Shown: positions 8,048 through 15,409 of the stretch, one piece after another
Numbering within the stretch: the first letter of the stretch is position 1
How the letters are laid out: each line of letters begins with the position of its first letter
NCBI RefSeq assembly: GCF_000520955.1
Contig: NZ_JACC01000028.1
Location: 26,184 to 90,183 of the forward strand
Direction: 5' to 3'
From: Aquimarina pacifica
GTDB lineage: Bacteria > Bacteroidota > Bacteroidia > Flavobacteriales > Flavobacteriaceae
DNA: 64,000 nucleotides
Made by a program: the position numbers and the translations under genes
The notes under the pieces: model-generated
The model's input: the letters and a program-made list of their open reading frames with translations, nothing else
What the model was told of the DNA's origin: nothing
Databases searched by the model: none

Positions 8048-9609
8048 GAAAAAAGTTTTACCTGATGTGCAGATTTCAGTAAATCATTGACTGTTTTTAC
8101 TGGGTTAAAGGTGGTAAGAGGTACTTCAACAAATACACTTATCCAATTTGACATGGCACCATTCCATAACCCCGGCAATTCTAATGCCTTTAATACTTTT
8201 CCGTTTAAGGTCTTTTGGGTAATGAACCCTGAGTTAGGGTCTACAAAATCCAATAAATCGAATTTCTTTCCTTGATAATCTCTGACTCCGCAAACCAGAT
8301 CTACAGGATTAAAATGCGTGGCACTATTAAGGATTTTTTGCTGCCCCTGATCTGATGTATTTATTTGTGGTGTTTCGATAATCTGTAGAATCAATCTACC
8401 ATTTTCCTTTTTAATCCAAAATGGTCCTCCTCCTGGTTCTCCTTCATTAATAACCATTCCACAAACGCGAATAGGACGATTTAAGGATTCTCTTAAAAAA
8501 CGTAATTTATACTTATCAGAAAATTTATCAAAATCTAAGGGTAGTCGCACATTTAATTGTTGCACCAAAAATTTCTTTATATCCTTTAATTCGGGCTCTG
8601 ATGGTTTTTTTTGATCAATCACATTCAGGATTCTAAATACTTCATCCTGGATTTCGATTAATTTACCCGCTAATACTTTTTTATATCCAGAAACTTCATC
8701 TTGATATTTTCGAACTACAACATTATCTATATTTTTTATATACACAATATCTGCATCAAGGTCATTAAGGTTTTCGATCAAGGCGCCGTGTCCTCCTGGC
8801 CTAAATAACAGAGAACCATCTTCTGTCCTAAAAGGTTCATTGTCTTCTGTCACTGCAATAGTATCTGTTTCGGATTTCTGAAAAGAATACGTAATACTAA
8901 AATTGGTATTTGTTTTCTCCTCAACCTTTTTCTTTATTCTTTCGAATTCATCTTCGAATGCATCTAGATGCTCTTTAGAAATCGTAAAATGCAACTTAGA
9001 ATCCCCCTTGTCATTGGTATTGTAACCTGCTGCTTCGTACAAATGTTCTTCAAAAGAGGTAGCAATACTATTGGTATATTTATGAAAAGGAAGTAATCCT
9101 TTTGGGAATGCCCCAAAGTTCAATCCTTTTTCTTTAAGCATCATTTCGACAAAAATATGTAACTGTCTTCCCTCCGATAAGGTTTCGAATTTGGGGTATA
9201 CATCCTTTACATTATTCATTACCTCTTCGTAGAACGGAAATTTTTCTAAGCCTATTAGAAATAATCGTATCGCAGTTGCATTCTGATGATTGGTGTATGA
9301 ATTTAGGCTCTCTTTTTCGCAATCATACGTATCCAAAAACCGAAACAAGTCTTTAAACATTCTTGTTGCAGCACCAGATGCAGGAACAAATTTTAAGGTA
9401 TCAAGACCGGACAATCTAGAAGTATATACTTTGGTAAGTTCTGATTGATAATGTTCTGAAAACTTGAGGATCCCATGATCCAGTGTTGCAGCACTTCGTA
9501 AGGCTACAAAAGGAATCTGATTCTTAAAAGTTTCTATCTGAGAAAGTACTTTGTCTATGGTCAACCCTTTTGATTTGATTAACTTAATATCTTTATCGGT
9601 TATATTCAC
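8044..9609 (-). CDS. DUF4301 family protein
   Basis: This 521-residue protein is recognised as the DUF4301 family of Bacteroidota, whose function is not established. Visible features are a nucleotidyltransferase-like early segment (KFVPASGAATRMFKDLF), a central RPGGHGALIENLND, and a C-terminal NEGEPGGGPFWI. Together these suggest a sugar-nucleotide-type transferase fold, but that is inference. There is no signal peptide or membrane segment, so it should be cytoplasmic. Four-base overlaps on both sides (kinase gene upstream, arfB downstream) imply translational coupling. Confidence 0.85.
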   Translation of the reverse strand: MNITDKDIKLIKSKGLTIDKVLSQIETFKNQIPFVALRSAATLDHGILKFSEHYQSELTKVYTSRLSGLDTLKFVPASGAATRMFKDLFRFLDTYDCEKESLNSYTNHQNATAIRLFLIGLEKFPFYEEVMNNVKDVYPKFETLSEGRQLHIFVEMMLKEKGLNFGAFPKGLLPFHKYTNSIATSFEEHLYEAAGYNTNDKGDSKLHFTISKEHLDAFEDEFERIKKKVEEKTNTNFSITYSFQKSETDTIAVTEDNEPFRTEDGSLLFRPGGHGALIENLNDLDADIVYIKNIDNVVVRKYQDEVSGYKKVLAGKLIEIQDEVFRILNVIDQKKPSEPELKDIKKFLVQQLNVRLPLDFDKFSDKYKLRFLRESLNRPIRVCGMVINEGEPGGGPFWIKKENGRLILQIIETPQINTSDQGQQKILNSATHFNPVDLVCGVRDYQGKKFDLLDFVDPNSGFITQKTLNGKVLKALELPGLWNGAMSNWISVFVEVPLTTFNPVKTVNDLLKSAHQVKLFS

Positions 9610-10175
9610 TTTTTTGTTTTTATTAATTGCTCAATACTCTGTATTGCTTTGTTAAAACGTGTTGTATTATCTCCTTTCAGTATGACATATTTTAGACCAT
9701 AGATATCAAGGCATTCCTTGAATCGCAAAAACATCTCTTCTCTTTGGTGGGGTAGATCTCTTAGGTCATCCTGTACCCAAGGGACGTCAATATAAGTCAA
9801 AAGATACAAATCGTAAACATTTTCTAATGAAATTTTGTCTAATGCCTTGGGGATTTCCCCCTCATAATAGAACTCACCATACACTTTTAGTTCTAATAAG
9901 TTGGTATCACATACAAGAATGGTATTTGTCTTTTGTGCTGCTTCATTTTCTAGACGCATCTGCCCTTCTGCAATTGGTAGCAAATCATCATACACACAAA
10001 CTTCTTTTTTGGCATCCCATTTATCCTGTAGATACTCCCTCATATACTCCCCAACCAATTGTGTGCCGTAGTGCGCTGCTAATTGCTTGGACAATGTAGT
10101 TTTTCCTGTAGATTCAGGTCCAAAAAGAACTATTTTTATGCAGTTACTGGGATTTTGTCTAAGCTTTTCTTCCAT
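9606..10175 (-). CDS. P-loop ATPase/kinase of the NadR type, possible vitamin kinase
   Basis: This 189-residue protein has Walker A GPESTGKTTL near residues 19-28, a DTNLLELKVYGEFYYEG segment, and a lid-like DLRDLPHQREEMF segment. This is the pattern of the ribosylnicotinamide-kinase half of NadR, without the adenylyltransferase half. The start at 10175 overlaps the transporter gene by 40 bases; no better internal methionine precedes the P-loop. The neighbours upstream are a PnuC-family transporter and a thiamine-binding protein. It may therefore phosphorylate and trap the imported vitamin, nicotinamide riboside or thiamine. The substrate is inferred from context. Confidence 0.82.
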   Translation of the reverse strand: MEEKLRQNPSNCIKIVLFGPESTGKTTLSKQLAAHYGTQLVGEYMREYLQDKWDAKKEVCVYDDLLPIAEGQMRLENEAAQKTNTILVCDTNLLELKVYGEFYYEGEIPKALDKISLENVYDLYLLTYIDVPWVQDDLRDLPHQREEMFLRFKECLDIYGLKYVILKGDNTTRFNKAIQSIEQLIKTKK

Positions 10176-10768
10176 GAGAGATATCCAAAAATTGCTATAA
10201 TTGTAAATAATAGATATTGAAAACTAGAAAACGTAAATCCTTTATAAAAATATAAGGGTACAGAAATAATATCTCCTATAATCCAAAAAATCCAATTCTC
10301 AATCTTTCTCCTTGCCATTAACCACATTCCCACAAAGAAAATCGCCGTTGTTAACGTATCTACATAAGCCGTCCAATCATTCCACTTATCAAATGCAATA
10401 TAAACTGAATACACAAAAACCAAGGTAGCTACAAAAATAATAAGTTGTATCCGCTTTTCTTTTGCCGTTGTTCTAGAGATTGGTGTTGTTATTGTATCGT
10501 CTACTTTTCTGGTCCATACATACCATCCATATACACTCATTATAAAGTAATACGCGTTAATCATCATATCTCCTAATAATGCCCATTGCAAAAGTAAATA
10601 CACATAAATCAGCGTGCTAATCATACCTGTAGGATACACCCATATCGAATTTGCTCTAGCAAAAAAAACGCTAAGTATCCCAAAGATTACGGCAATAATC
10701 TCTAGGCTAATATAAAAAGTAGAATACTCTGAATATTGACCAAAGAAAAAATCAAAAATGGGGCTCAT
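10136..10768 (-). CDS. pnuC: PnuC-family vitamin transporter, probably thiamine (PnuT type)
   Basis: This 210-residue inner-membrane protein has about seven hydrophobic segments and the family motif NWIFWIIGD (WxxW near residue 160). Early motifs IWVYPTGMIST and YGWYVWTRK also fit. PnuC proteins are facilitators that import vitamin precursors, trapped by later phosphorylation. The classic substrate is nicotinamide riboside, but PnuT members in Bacteroidota carry thiamine. Here the gene overlaps a thiamine-binding-protein gene by 17 bases and is followed by a kinase gene. A TPP-riboswitch receptor lies about 8 kb away. Thiamine is therefore favoured, as inference. Confidence 0.9.
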   Translation of the reverse strand: MSPIFDFFFGQYSEYSTFYISLEIIAVIFGILSVFFARANSIWVYPTGMISTLIYVYLLLQWALLGDMMINAYYFIMSVYGWYVWTRKVDDTITTPISRTTAKEKRIQLIIFVATLVFVYSVYIAFDKWNDWTAYVDTLTTAIFFVGMWLMARRKIENWIFWIIGDIISVPLYFYKGFTFSSFQYLLFTIIAIFGYLSWKKSLDKIPVTA

Positions 10769-11012
10769 AATCGCTTCTATTACTTTTTACCATTTTCATA
10801 TATACCAATACGTGATCCATATCACCAAAGGCCGTTTTTATTTCTTCGGTTAAAAAAGGCATCACCTCATCATACGCACCAAATACCTGTGTGCTCAATG
10901 GGTTTTCTAAAATTGTAAACTTAGAATCACGCAGCCTTTTTATAAAACGAATAATATGGGCTTCAAAATCATTCTGAAGCGGAGTAAGTGTTAATTCAAT
11001 TGAAACTTGCAT
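10752..11012 (-). CDS. Thiamine-binding protein (YkoF/MTH1187-like)
   Basis: This 86-residue cytoplasmic protein starts MQVSIELTLTPLQNDFEAHI and ends VKSNRSDYEPHF. These features match the small ferredoxin-like-fold thiamine-binding proteins of the YkoF/MTH1187 group. It overlaps the start of the PnuC-family gene. The pairing suggests that it buffers or senses thiamine entering the cell. It starts 44 bases after the phosphopantetheinyl transferase gene and may share its transcript. No riboswitch was found directly in front of it. Confidence 0.82.
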   Translation of the reverse strand: MQVSIELTLTPLQNDFEAHIIRFIKRLRDSKFTILENPLSTQVFGAYDEVMPFLTEEIKTAFGDMDHVLVYMKMVKSNRSDYEPHF

Positions 11013-11056
11013 TCTTATTTATTTTTCATCAACATTGGTATTCTTAATCAAAAAAT

Positions 11057-11695
11057 CTATACCTCAGAGGCTGGCACCGCATATACACAGGTGAACCCTT
11101 CAAACTCTATAAGAGCTAAATCATAATGATCAATGGTATTATCGTAATTAATTGCTCCATAGATAAAAGGATACTCTAGTGTAAATGGAGATATAAAAAT
11201 ATGTTGTTTAAAACTTAAACCAGCTGTGGCGTGTAGCTTATATAAAGACTCTTTACCTCCCCAGATTGCGGTCAGCATTTTCACACTATTTTCCTCTTTT
11301 TCTACATATCCGTTTTCGAAATCATTTACGAATTTATGAGCTATTTTATTAATTTTGTCTCGTTGTTTTTCGATATCAATCCCTACCGGCACATCACTAA
11401 TTATAATACCTGCAAAGGTAAAAGAATGTGTAATAGAAATATACTTTCCATCTGTAAGATGTGGTTTCCCGAACTCATCATAATACAGATCATGATCTGT
11501 ATATCCGCACACAGCCAAAAGATGTCGAACACTCATAAATCCTCTGCGATGCAGATCTGACTTCATACTGTCCACTCTTTTTTGACAATGCGCTGTTAGC
11601 TGAACACTTTCAGAAAGAAACTCAAATGTTTCTTCAATCTTCCAGATCAAGACATTAGTACTTTGATCTACTGTTATAGTTTTGTAAAGAGGCAT
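11057..11695 (-). CDS. 4'-phosphopantetheinyl transferase superfamily protein
   Basis: This 212-residue protein carries the transferase signature: GIDIEKQRDKI (the acidic metal-binding part) followed by WGGKESLYKLHA, a match to WxxKExxxK. An earlier ITHSF motif at the expected distance also fits. Such enzymes attach phosphopantetheine from CoA to acyl or peptidyl carrier proteins. The length fits a Sfp/AcpT-like enzyme better than the short AcpS. It is divergent from ahcY, separated by about 130 bases, and lies upstream of the thiamine transport cluster, with no obvious functional link. Confidence 0.88.
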   Translation of the reverse strand: MPLYKTITVDQSTNVLIWKIEETFEFLSESVQLTAHCQKRVDSMKSDLHRRGFMSVRHLLAVCGYTDHDLYYDEFGKPHLTDGKYISITHSFTFAGIIISDVPVGIDIEKQRDKINKIAHKFVNDFENGYVEKEENSVKMLTAIWGGKESLYKLHATAGLSFKQHIFISPFTLEYPFIYGAINYDNTIDHYDLALIEFEGFTCVYAVPASEV

Positions 11696-11717
11696 TTAAA
11701 ATCTTAAAGTTATTATG

Positions 11718-11725
11718 TACCTTTG
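11718..11725 (+). promoter_or_regulatory. Candidate -7 box for ahcY
   Basis: TACCTTTG matches TAnnTTTG about 100 bases upstream of the chosen ahcY start, leaving a long leader. No good TTG was seen at -33. Confidence 0.45.
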
Positions 11726-11735
11726 CAACCTAAAA

Positions 11736-11805
11736 ATTGAGGATAAAAAGGCATTCTCAATGAGCGAATTTAGAACAATTTAGTGCGAAATACCAAAATG
11801 CACTA
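11736..11805 (+). promoter_or_regulatory. ahcY leader with two short hairpins
   Basis: The untranslated leader contains two inverted repeats: ATTGAG/CTCAAT (11736-11741 and 11756-11761) and TAGTGC/GCACTA (11781-11786 and 11800-11805). It does not match any S-adenosylhomocysteine or S-adenosylmethionine riboswitch I can recognise. The arms are only six base pairs each, so a regulatory role is only a possibility. Confidence 0.3.
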
Positions 11806-11827
11806 TATAAACATAAAACGAACTACT

Positions 11828-13144
11828 ATGAGCACCAAAACAATACCCTATGTTCCTTATAAAGTAAAGGATATTTCATTAGCTGCCTGGGGAAGAAAAG
11901 AGATTGAATTGGCAGAAGCAGAAATGCCAGGATTAATGTCTCTTCGCGAAGAATATAAAGATGAGCAGCCTCTAAAAGGGGCCCGTATTGCAGGTTGTCT
12001 TCATATGACTATACAAACCGCTGTACTAATAGAAACGTTACAGGCTCTTGGTGCAGAAGTAACCTGGAGTTCTTGTAATATTTTCTCTACCCAAGATCAA
12101 GCGGCAGCTGCAATTGCAGAAGCAGGAATACCTGTGTATGCATGGAAAGGGATGAATGAAGAAGAATTTGACTGGTGTATAGAACAAACCTTATTCTTTG
12201 GAGAAGATCGCAAACCACTAAATATGATTCTTGATGATGGTGGAGATCTTACGAATATGGTACTTGATAAATACCCAGAATTAGTAGGAGATATCAAAGG
12301 ACTTTCTGAAGAAACAACTACTGGGGTGCATCGCTTATACGAACGTGTCAAAAACGGAACGCTACCGATGCCTGCAATTAATGTAAATGATTCTGTAACG
12401 AAGTCTAAGTTTGACAATAAATACGGATGCCGTGAAAGTGCAGTTGACGCTATTCGTCGTGCTACAGATACAATGCTTGCCGGTAAACGTGTTGTAGTTT
12501 GTGGTTATGGTGATGTAGGTAAAGGAACCGCAGCTTCGTTTAAAGGAGCTGGATCTATTGTAACTGTTACAGAAATTGATCCTATATGCGCGCTACAAGC
12601 AGCAATGGATGGATTTGAAGTAAAAAAATTAGAAACTGTGGTTGGTAATGCTGATGTGATAATTACAACTACAGGAAATAAAGACATTGTGCAGAGTCAA
12701 CATTTTAAAGCTCTTAAGGATAAAGCTATTGTATGTAACATTGGGCACTTTGATAATGAAATCGATATGGCGTGGTTAAATGAAAACTACGGAAATACAA
12801 AAGATGAAATCAAACCTCAGGTGGATAAATATACGGTTGATGGCAAGGATATTATTATTCTTGCAGAAGGTCGCTTAGTGAACCTTGGTTGTGCTACCGG
12901 GCACCCAAGTTTTGTAATGAGTAATTCTTTTACCAATCAAACACTGGCTCAGATCGAACTTTGGAATAACTCAAAGGACTATAAGAACGAAGTATACATG
13001 CTACCGAAACATTTAGACGAAAAAGTTGCTAAATTACATCTTGCACGTCTTGGTGTAGAATTAGAAACGCTTCGAGAGGATCAAGCTGATTATATTGGTG
13101 TTACTGTAGAAGGACCTTTTAAACCTGAATATTACAGATACTAA
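11828..13144 (+). CDS. ahcY: Adenosylhomocysteinase
   Basis: This 438-residue enzyme hydrolyses S-adenosylhomocysteine to homocysteine and adenosine, clearing the product of methylation reactions. The start at 11828 ([15 protein letters not shown]) is favoured over an in-frame ATG at 11798, because the extra residues look like leader sequence. Family motifs present are [50 protein letters not shown] (catalytic lysine region), the NAD-binding [12 protein letters not shown], and the C-terminal PFKPEYYRY. It is a single-gene transcript with a strong terminator behind it. Confidence 0.97.
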   Translation: MSTKTIPYVPYKVKDISLAAWGRKEIELAEAEMPGLMSLREEYKDEQPLKGARIAGCLHMTIQTAVLIETLQALGAEVTWSSCNIFSTQDQAAAAIAEAGIPVYAWKGMNEEEFDWCIEQTLFFGEDRKPLNMILDDGGDLTNMVLDKYPELVGDIKGLSEETTTGVHRLYERVKNGTLPMPAINVNDSVTKSKFDNKYGCRESAVDAIRRATDTMLAGKRVVVCGYGDVGKGTAASFKGAGSIVTVTEIDPICALQAAMDGFEVKKLETVVGNADVIITTTGNKDIVQSQHFKALKDKAIVCNIGHFDNEIDMAWLNENYGNTKDEIKPQVDKYTVDGKDIIILAEGRLVNLGCATGHPSFVMSNSFTNQTLAQIELWNNSKDYKNEVYMLPKHLDEKVAKLHLARLGVELETLREDQADYIGVTVEGPFKPEYYRY

Positions 13145-13223
13145 ATTTTATTAAATCCTTTATATAACTATAGGCAATTGAATACTATTTGTGTAGAGGT
13201 TAGCATAAGGCTACTATATAAAC

Positions 13224-13257
13224 AAAACCCTCTCTGAAAAGAGAGGGTTTTGTTTAT
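13224..13257 (+). terminator. Hairpin terminator of ahcY
   Basis: The perfect 11-base-pair stem AAAACCCTCTC/GAGAGGGTTTT has a 6-base loop and is followed by a T-rich tract. It lies 80 bases past the ahcY stop. Confidence 0.85.
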
Positions 13258-13652
13258 ATCACTTGTCGCCTCTTTAAATATCATTATACTAAATTTATAG
13301 TGCAATGAAGATTACCTTTTTCTTACTTTCTGTTCGACAACAGCAACCGATAAAATGAAATGAGACATCAGTGTTTGCAGGAATTGAAGGTTGCAATAGG
13401 CGTTCTAAGTTAAAAAAACACATGCCCCGACGAAGTAGGTTCGCGGAGCATATTGATCAAATAATTGATGGGTCTAGACTAATCATCTATTAAAATTAGC
13501 TAGTTTGTATCCAATTACAAATTCTTTTTAATGCTTCAATAATGAATTGTTCCTGATTCCAACTAGTTGGTTTGGCATTTCACTATTATGCATCAAAACT
13601 TTGTATTTTTTTAATTTTTGAACTTTTGAATTTCATTAAAGCATTTTTCTTT
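13258..13652. other. Intergenic stretch with one GC-richer imperfect palindrome
   Basis: No gene was found in these 395 bases. The only structure is a 30-base imperfect palindrome at 13422-13451, with arms ATGC-CCG and CGG-GCAT. It is clearly richer in G and C than the AT-rich surroundings. It could be a degenerate repeat or a small hairpin RNA; nothing else supports either. Confidence 0.4.
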
Positions 13653-14075
13653 TTACATAGGAGGTAAAAAGGAAGCTATAATTATCCACACGCCAACTAT
13701 TAGCCCTAATACTCCTAGTTTACCTTGCTTAGGTGCAATTTTTTCTCTTAATAGACTTGCTTTCTCTTTTGCCGCTTCGTTCTTACCCAAAACAAGTTTA
13801 TTGATCATTCCAAATCCAAGCATAAACCCTAATATAGCTTGCATAACACTCCCTGCAAGTAACGTAATCCACCATATTGGACTTGTTGAAAGCCAACTAA
13901 TACTTAATACTGAAGATATAATTCCCCATACTCCCCAAAAACAGAATGCAAGTCCTATCCATCCCTGATATGGTTCGATTTTTTCTAATAACTCTTTGGC
14001 ATTTGGTTTTTTGGCAAGCAGTAATGAAGGTACCGCAATGATACTTAATAAAATTAATGTTATTCCCCAAGTCAT
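13653..14075 (-). CDS. Four-helix membrane protein of unknown function
   Basis: This 140-residue protein has four hydrophobic segments (about residues 3-20, 38-57, 66-88 and 116-136). It looks internally duplicated: [13 protein letters not shown]...[10 protein letters not shown] in the first half matches [13 protein letters not shown]...[10 protein letters not shown] in the second. Each pair is a charged helix followed by a membrane helix. No catalytic motif is visible and the family was not recognised beyond a conserved inner-membrane protein. It stands alone between ahcY and the phytase operon. Confidence 0.75.
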   Translation of the reverse strand: MTWGITLILLSIIAVPSLLLAKKPNAKELLEKIEPYQGWIGLAFCFWGVWGIISSVLSISWLSTSPIWWITLLAGSVMQAILGFMLGFGMINKLVLGKNEAAKEKASLLREKIAPKQGKLGVLGLIVGVWIIIASFLPPM

Positions 14076-14385
14076 AGTTTTAATTTTTAAAAGATTAATA
14101 CTTTTTTCTTACGATTTTTTATGAATGCCTTTGCAGAGTTTTCTTCTCATAACAAAAATGTCAAAAAAATCATTGCGCAAAGATGGTGGTGAATTACGAA
14201 TAAAAAAACCCCATATATAATGAAAAAGAAACCCTGTAAACCGGGGGTTGTTTTCACCAAAAAAGCTGTTTTTTATACAAACACCGAGTTAAAACATTTA
14301 CAAAAAGATAAGGTAGCAACTTAAAAGTGCTACCTTATCTTTTTTATTCTGCCCAACTATTATTCGCAACGTCACAAACCCATTC
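14076..14385. other. Intergenic stretch between the membrane protein and phytase genes
   Basis: No gene was found. It holds the phytase-side terminator (14302-14346), a weaker imperfect hairpin near 14230-14250 (AACCC/GGGTT), and presumably the promoter of the membrane protein gene. Confidence 0.5.
14302..14346 (-). terminator. Bidirectional hairpin terminator of the phytase operon
   Basis: The long stem AAAAAGATAAGGTAGCA pairs with TGCTACCTTATCTTTTT around a short loop, with T runs in both directions. It lies 40 bases past the phytase stop. Confidence 0.88.
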
Positions 14386-15393
14386 TTAAATCCCTAATTT
14401 TTCTACATCATAAAAGTAAAAGTCTCTTTGCGTATTCATAGCAACAAAAAGACCTTTTGTAAACTTTGCATTCAATGGAATAGTAACTATTTCACATCCA
14501 TCTGTTTCTTGAGTTCCCAAATTGATTGCTTTAATAAAACTTCCATCCTTGCGAGAAAATAAATTAAACTGCCCCTTTTGCTGATCCGAAACAATTAAAA
14601 CCCCTTGACCATTTGGTTTTGTAGCGATTGCAATTCCTTCGATATCTTCTTCAAAATATTCTCCTCCGAAAAAAGCCAATTCTTGATTTCCTTTTGATGG
14701 ATCTGCATAGTATTTACGTATCCCAACCCCTTCATCCGAATAATACACAAAACCTAGTTCGTCATCGATTGCGATTGCCTCGATCTCTTTTTCTGTGCTA
14801 AACTTTCCAAATTTTCGAATATACTTGGCTCGAACACCCGTACTATCACTTATCAATTCATATTGATACAGGTAACCATCTTCAGGACCAGACTTCCTAC
14901 TCACAATCACAGAAACGATATTACTTACAGGGTTTTTATACAATCCTATCCCCATGGGTCTTTTTAAGGCTAGATCGGTTTCATCCTCAAAAACAGGAAA
15001 CCCTCCACCATCCAAAGGCTTCATATCCGGAACAGAAAAAACACGTATCTGATTGCGCTCCCTTTCTGTAAAAGCAATGATATCTGTTCTTGTTGAATCA
15101 TTGATTTTGAATCCATATTCTACATCAATATTATTGGGGTATTTAACGTTCTTAATCATTTTATCCTCAATGATTTTTCCTTTTAAATCAAAAGCGTAAA
15201 TAGCTCCATCGGTATCTTTATCTGTACCGAATACAATACTTTTTGCTGGATCTTTTGGGTGAACCCAAATCGCAGGATCATCGGTATCATGGGGGACTTT
15301 TTCTGAAATAAGTGTTGGTGCCACTTCTGGTAATTTTTGATCACAAGAAATAAAGGCTACACTAATTAATAGGGCAAAACAAAATGTTTTCAT
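14386..15393 (-). CDS. Beta-propeller phytase lipoprotein (3-phytase type)
   Basis: This protein of about 335 residues starts MKTFCFALLISVAFISC; an ATG at 15402 would add three residues. The cysteine after AFIS marks it as a lipoprotein. The mature part begins with the beta-propeller phytase signature HDTDDPAIWVHP and continues with FGTDKDTDGAIYAFDL, NVDVEYGF-like NNIDVEYGF, KEIEAIAIDDE and DIEGIAIA blade motifs rich in calcium-binding acids. Such enzymes release phosphate stepwise from calcium phytate. It lies 16 bases behind a TonB-dependent receptor gene and is clearly co-transcribed with it. A role in external inositol phosphate use is inferred. Confidence 0.93.
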   Translation of the reverse strand: MKTFCFALLISVAFISCDQKLPEVAPTLISEKVPHDTDDPAIWVHPKDPAKSIVFGTDKDTDGAIYAFDLKGKIIEDKMIKNVKYPNNIDVEYGFKINDSTRTDIIAFTERERNQIRVFSVPDMKPLDGGGFPVFEDETDLALKRPMGIGLYKNPVSNIVSVIVSRKSGPEDGYLYQYELISDSTGVRAKYIRKFGKFSTEKEIEAIAIDDELGFVYYSDEGVGIRKYYADPSKGNQELAFFGGEYFEEDIEGIAIATKPNGQGVLIVSDQQKGQFNLFSRKDGSFIKAINLGTQETDGCEIVTIPLNAKFTKGLFVAMNTQRDFYFYDVEKLGI

Positions 15394-15409
15394 ATCTGGC
15401 ATCTATTTC

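Noticed and set aside
11798..11827. Upstream ATG for ahcY
   Set aside because: Residues added before [10 protein letters not shown] look random and overlap the second leader hairpin; the family normally begins near MSTKTIPY.
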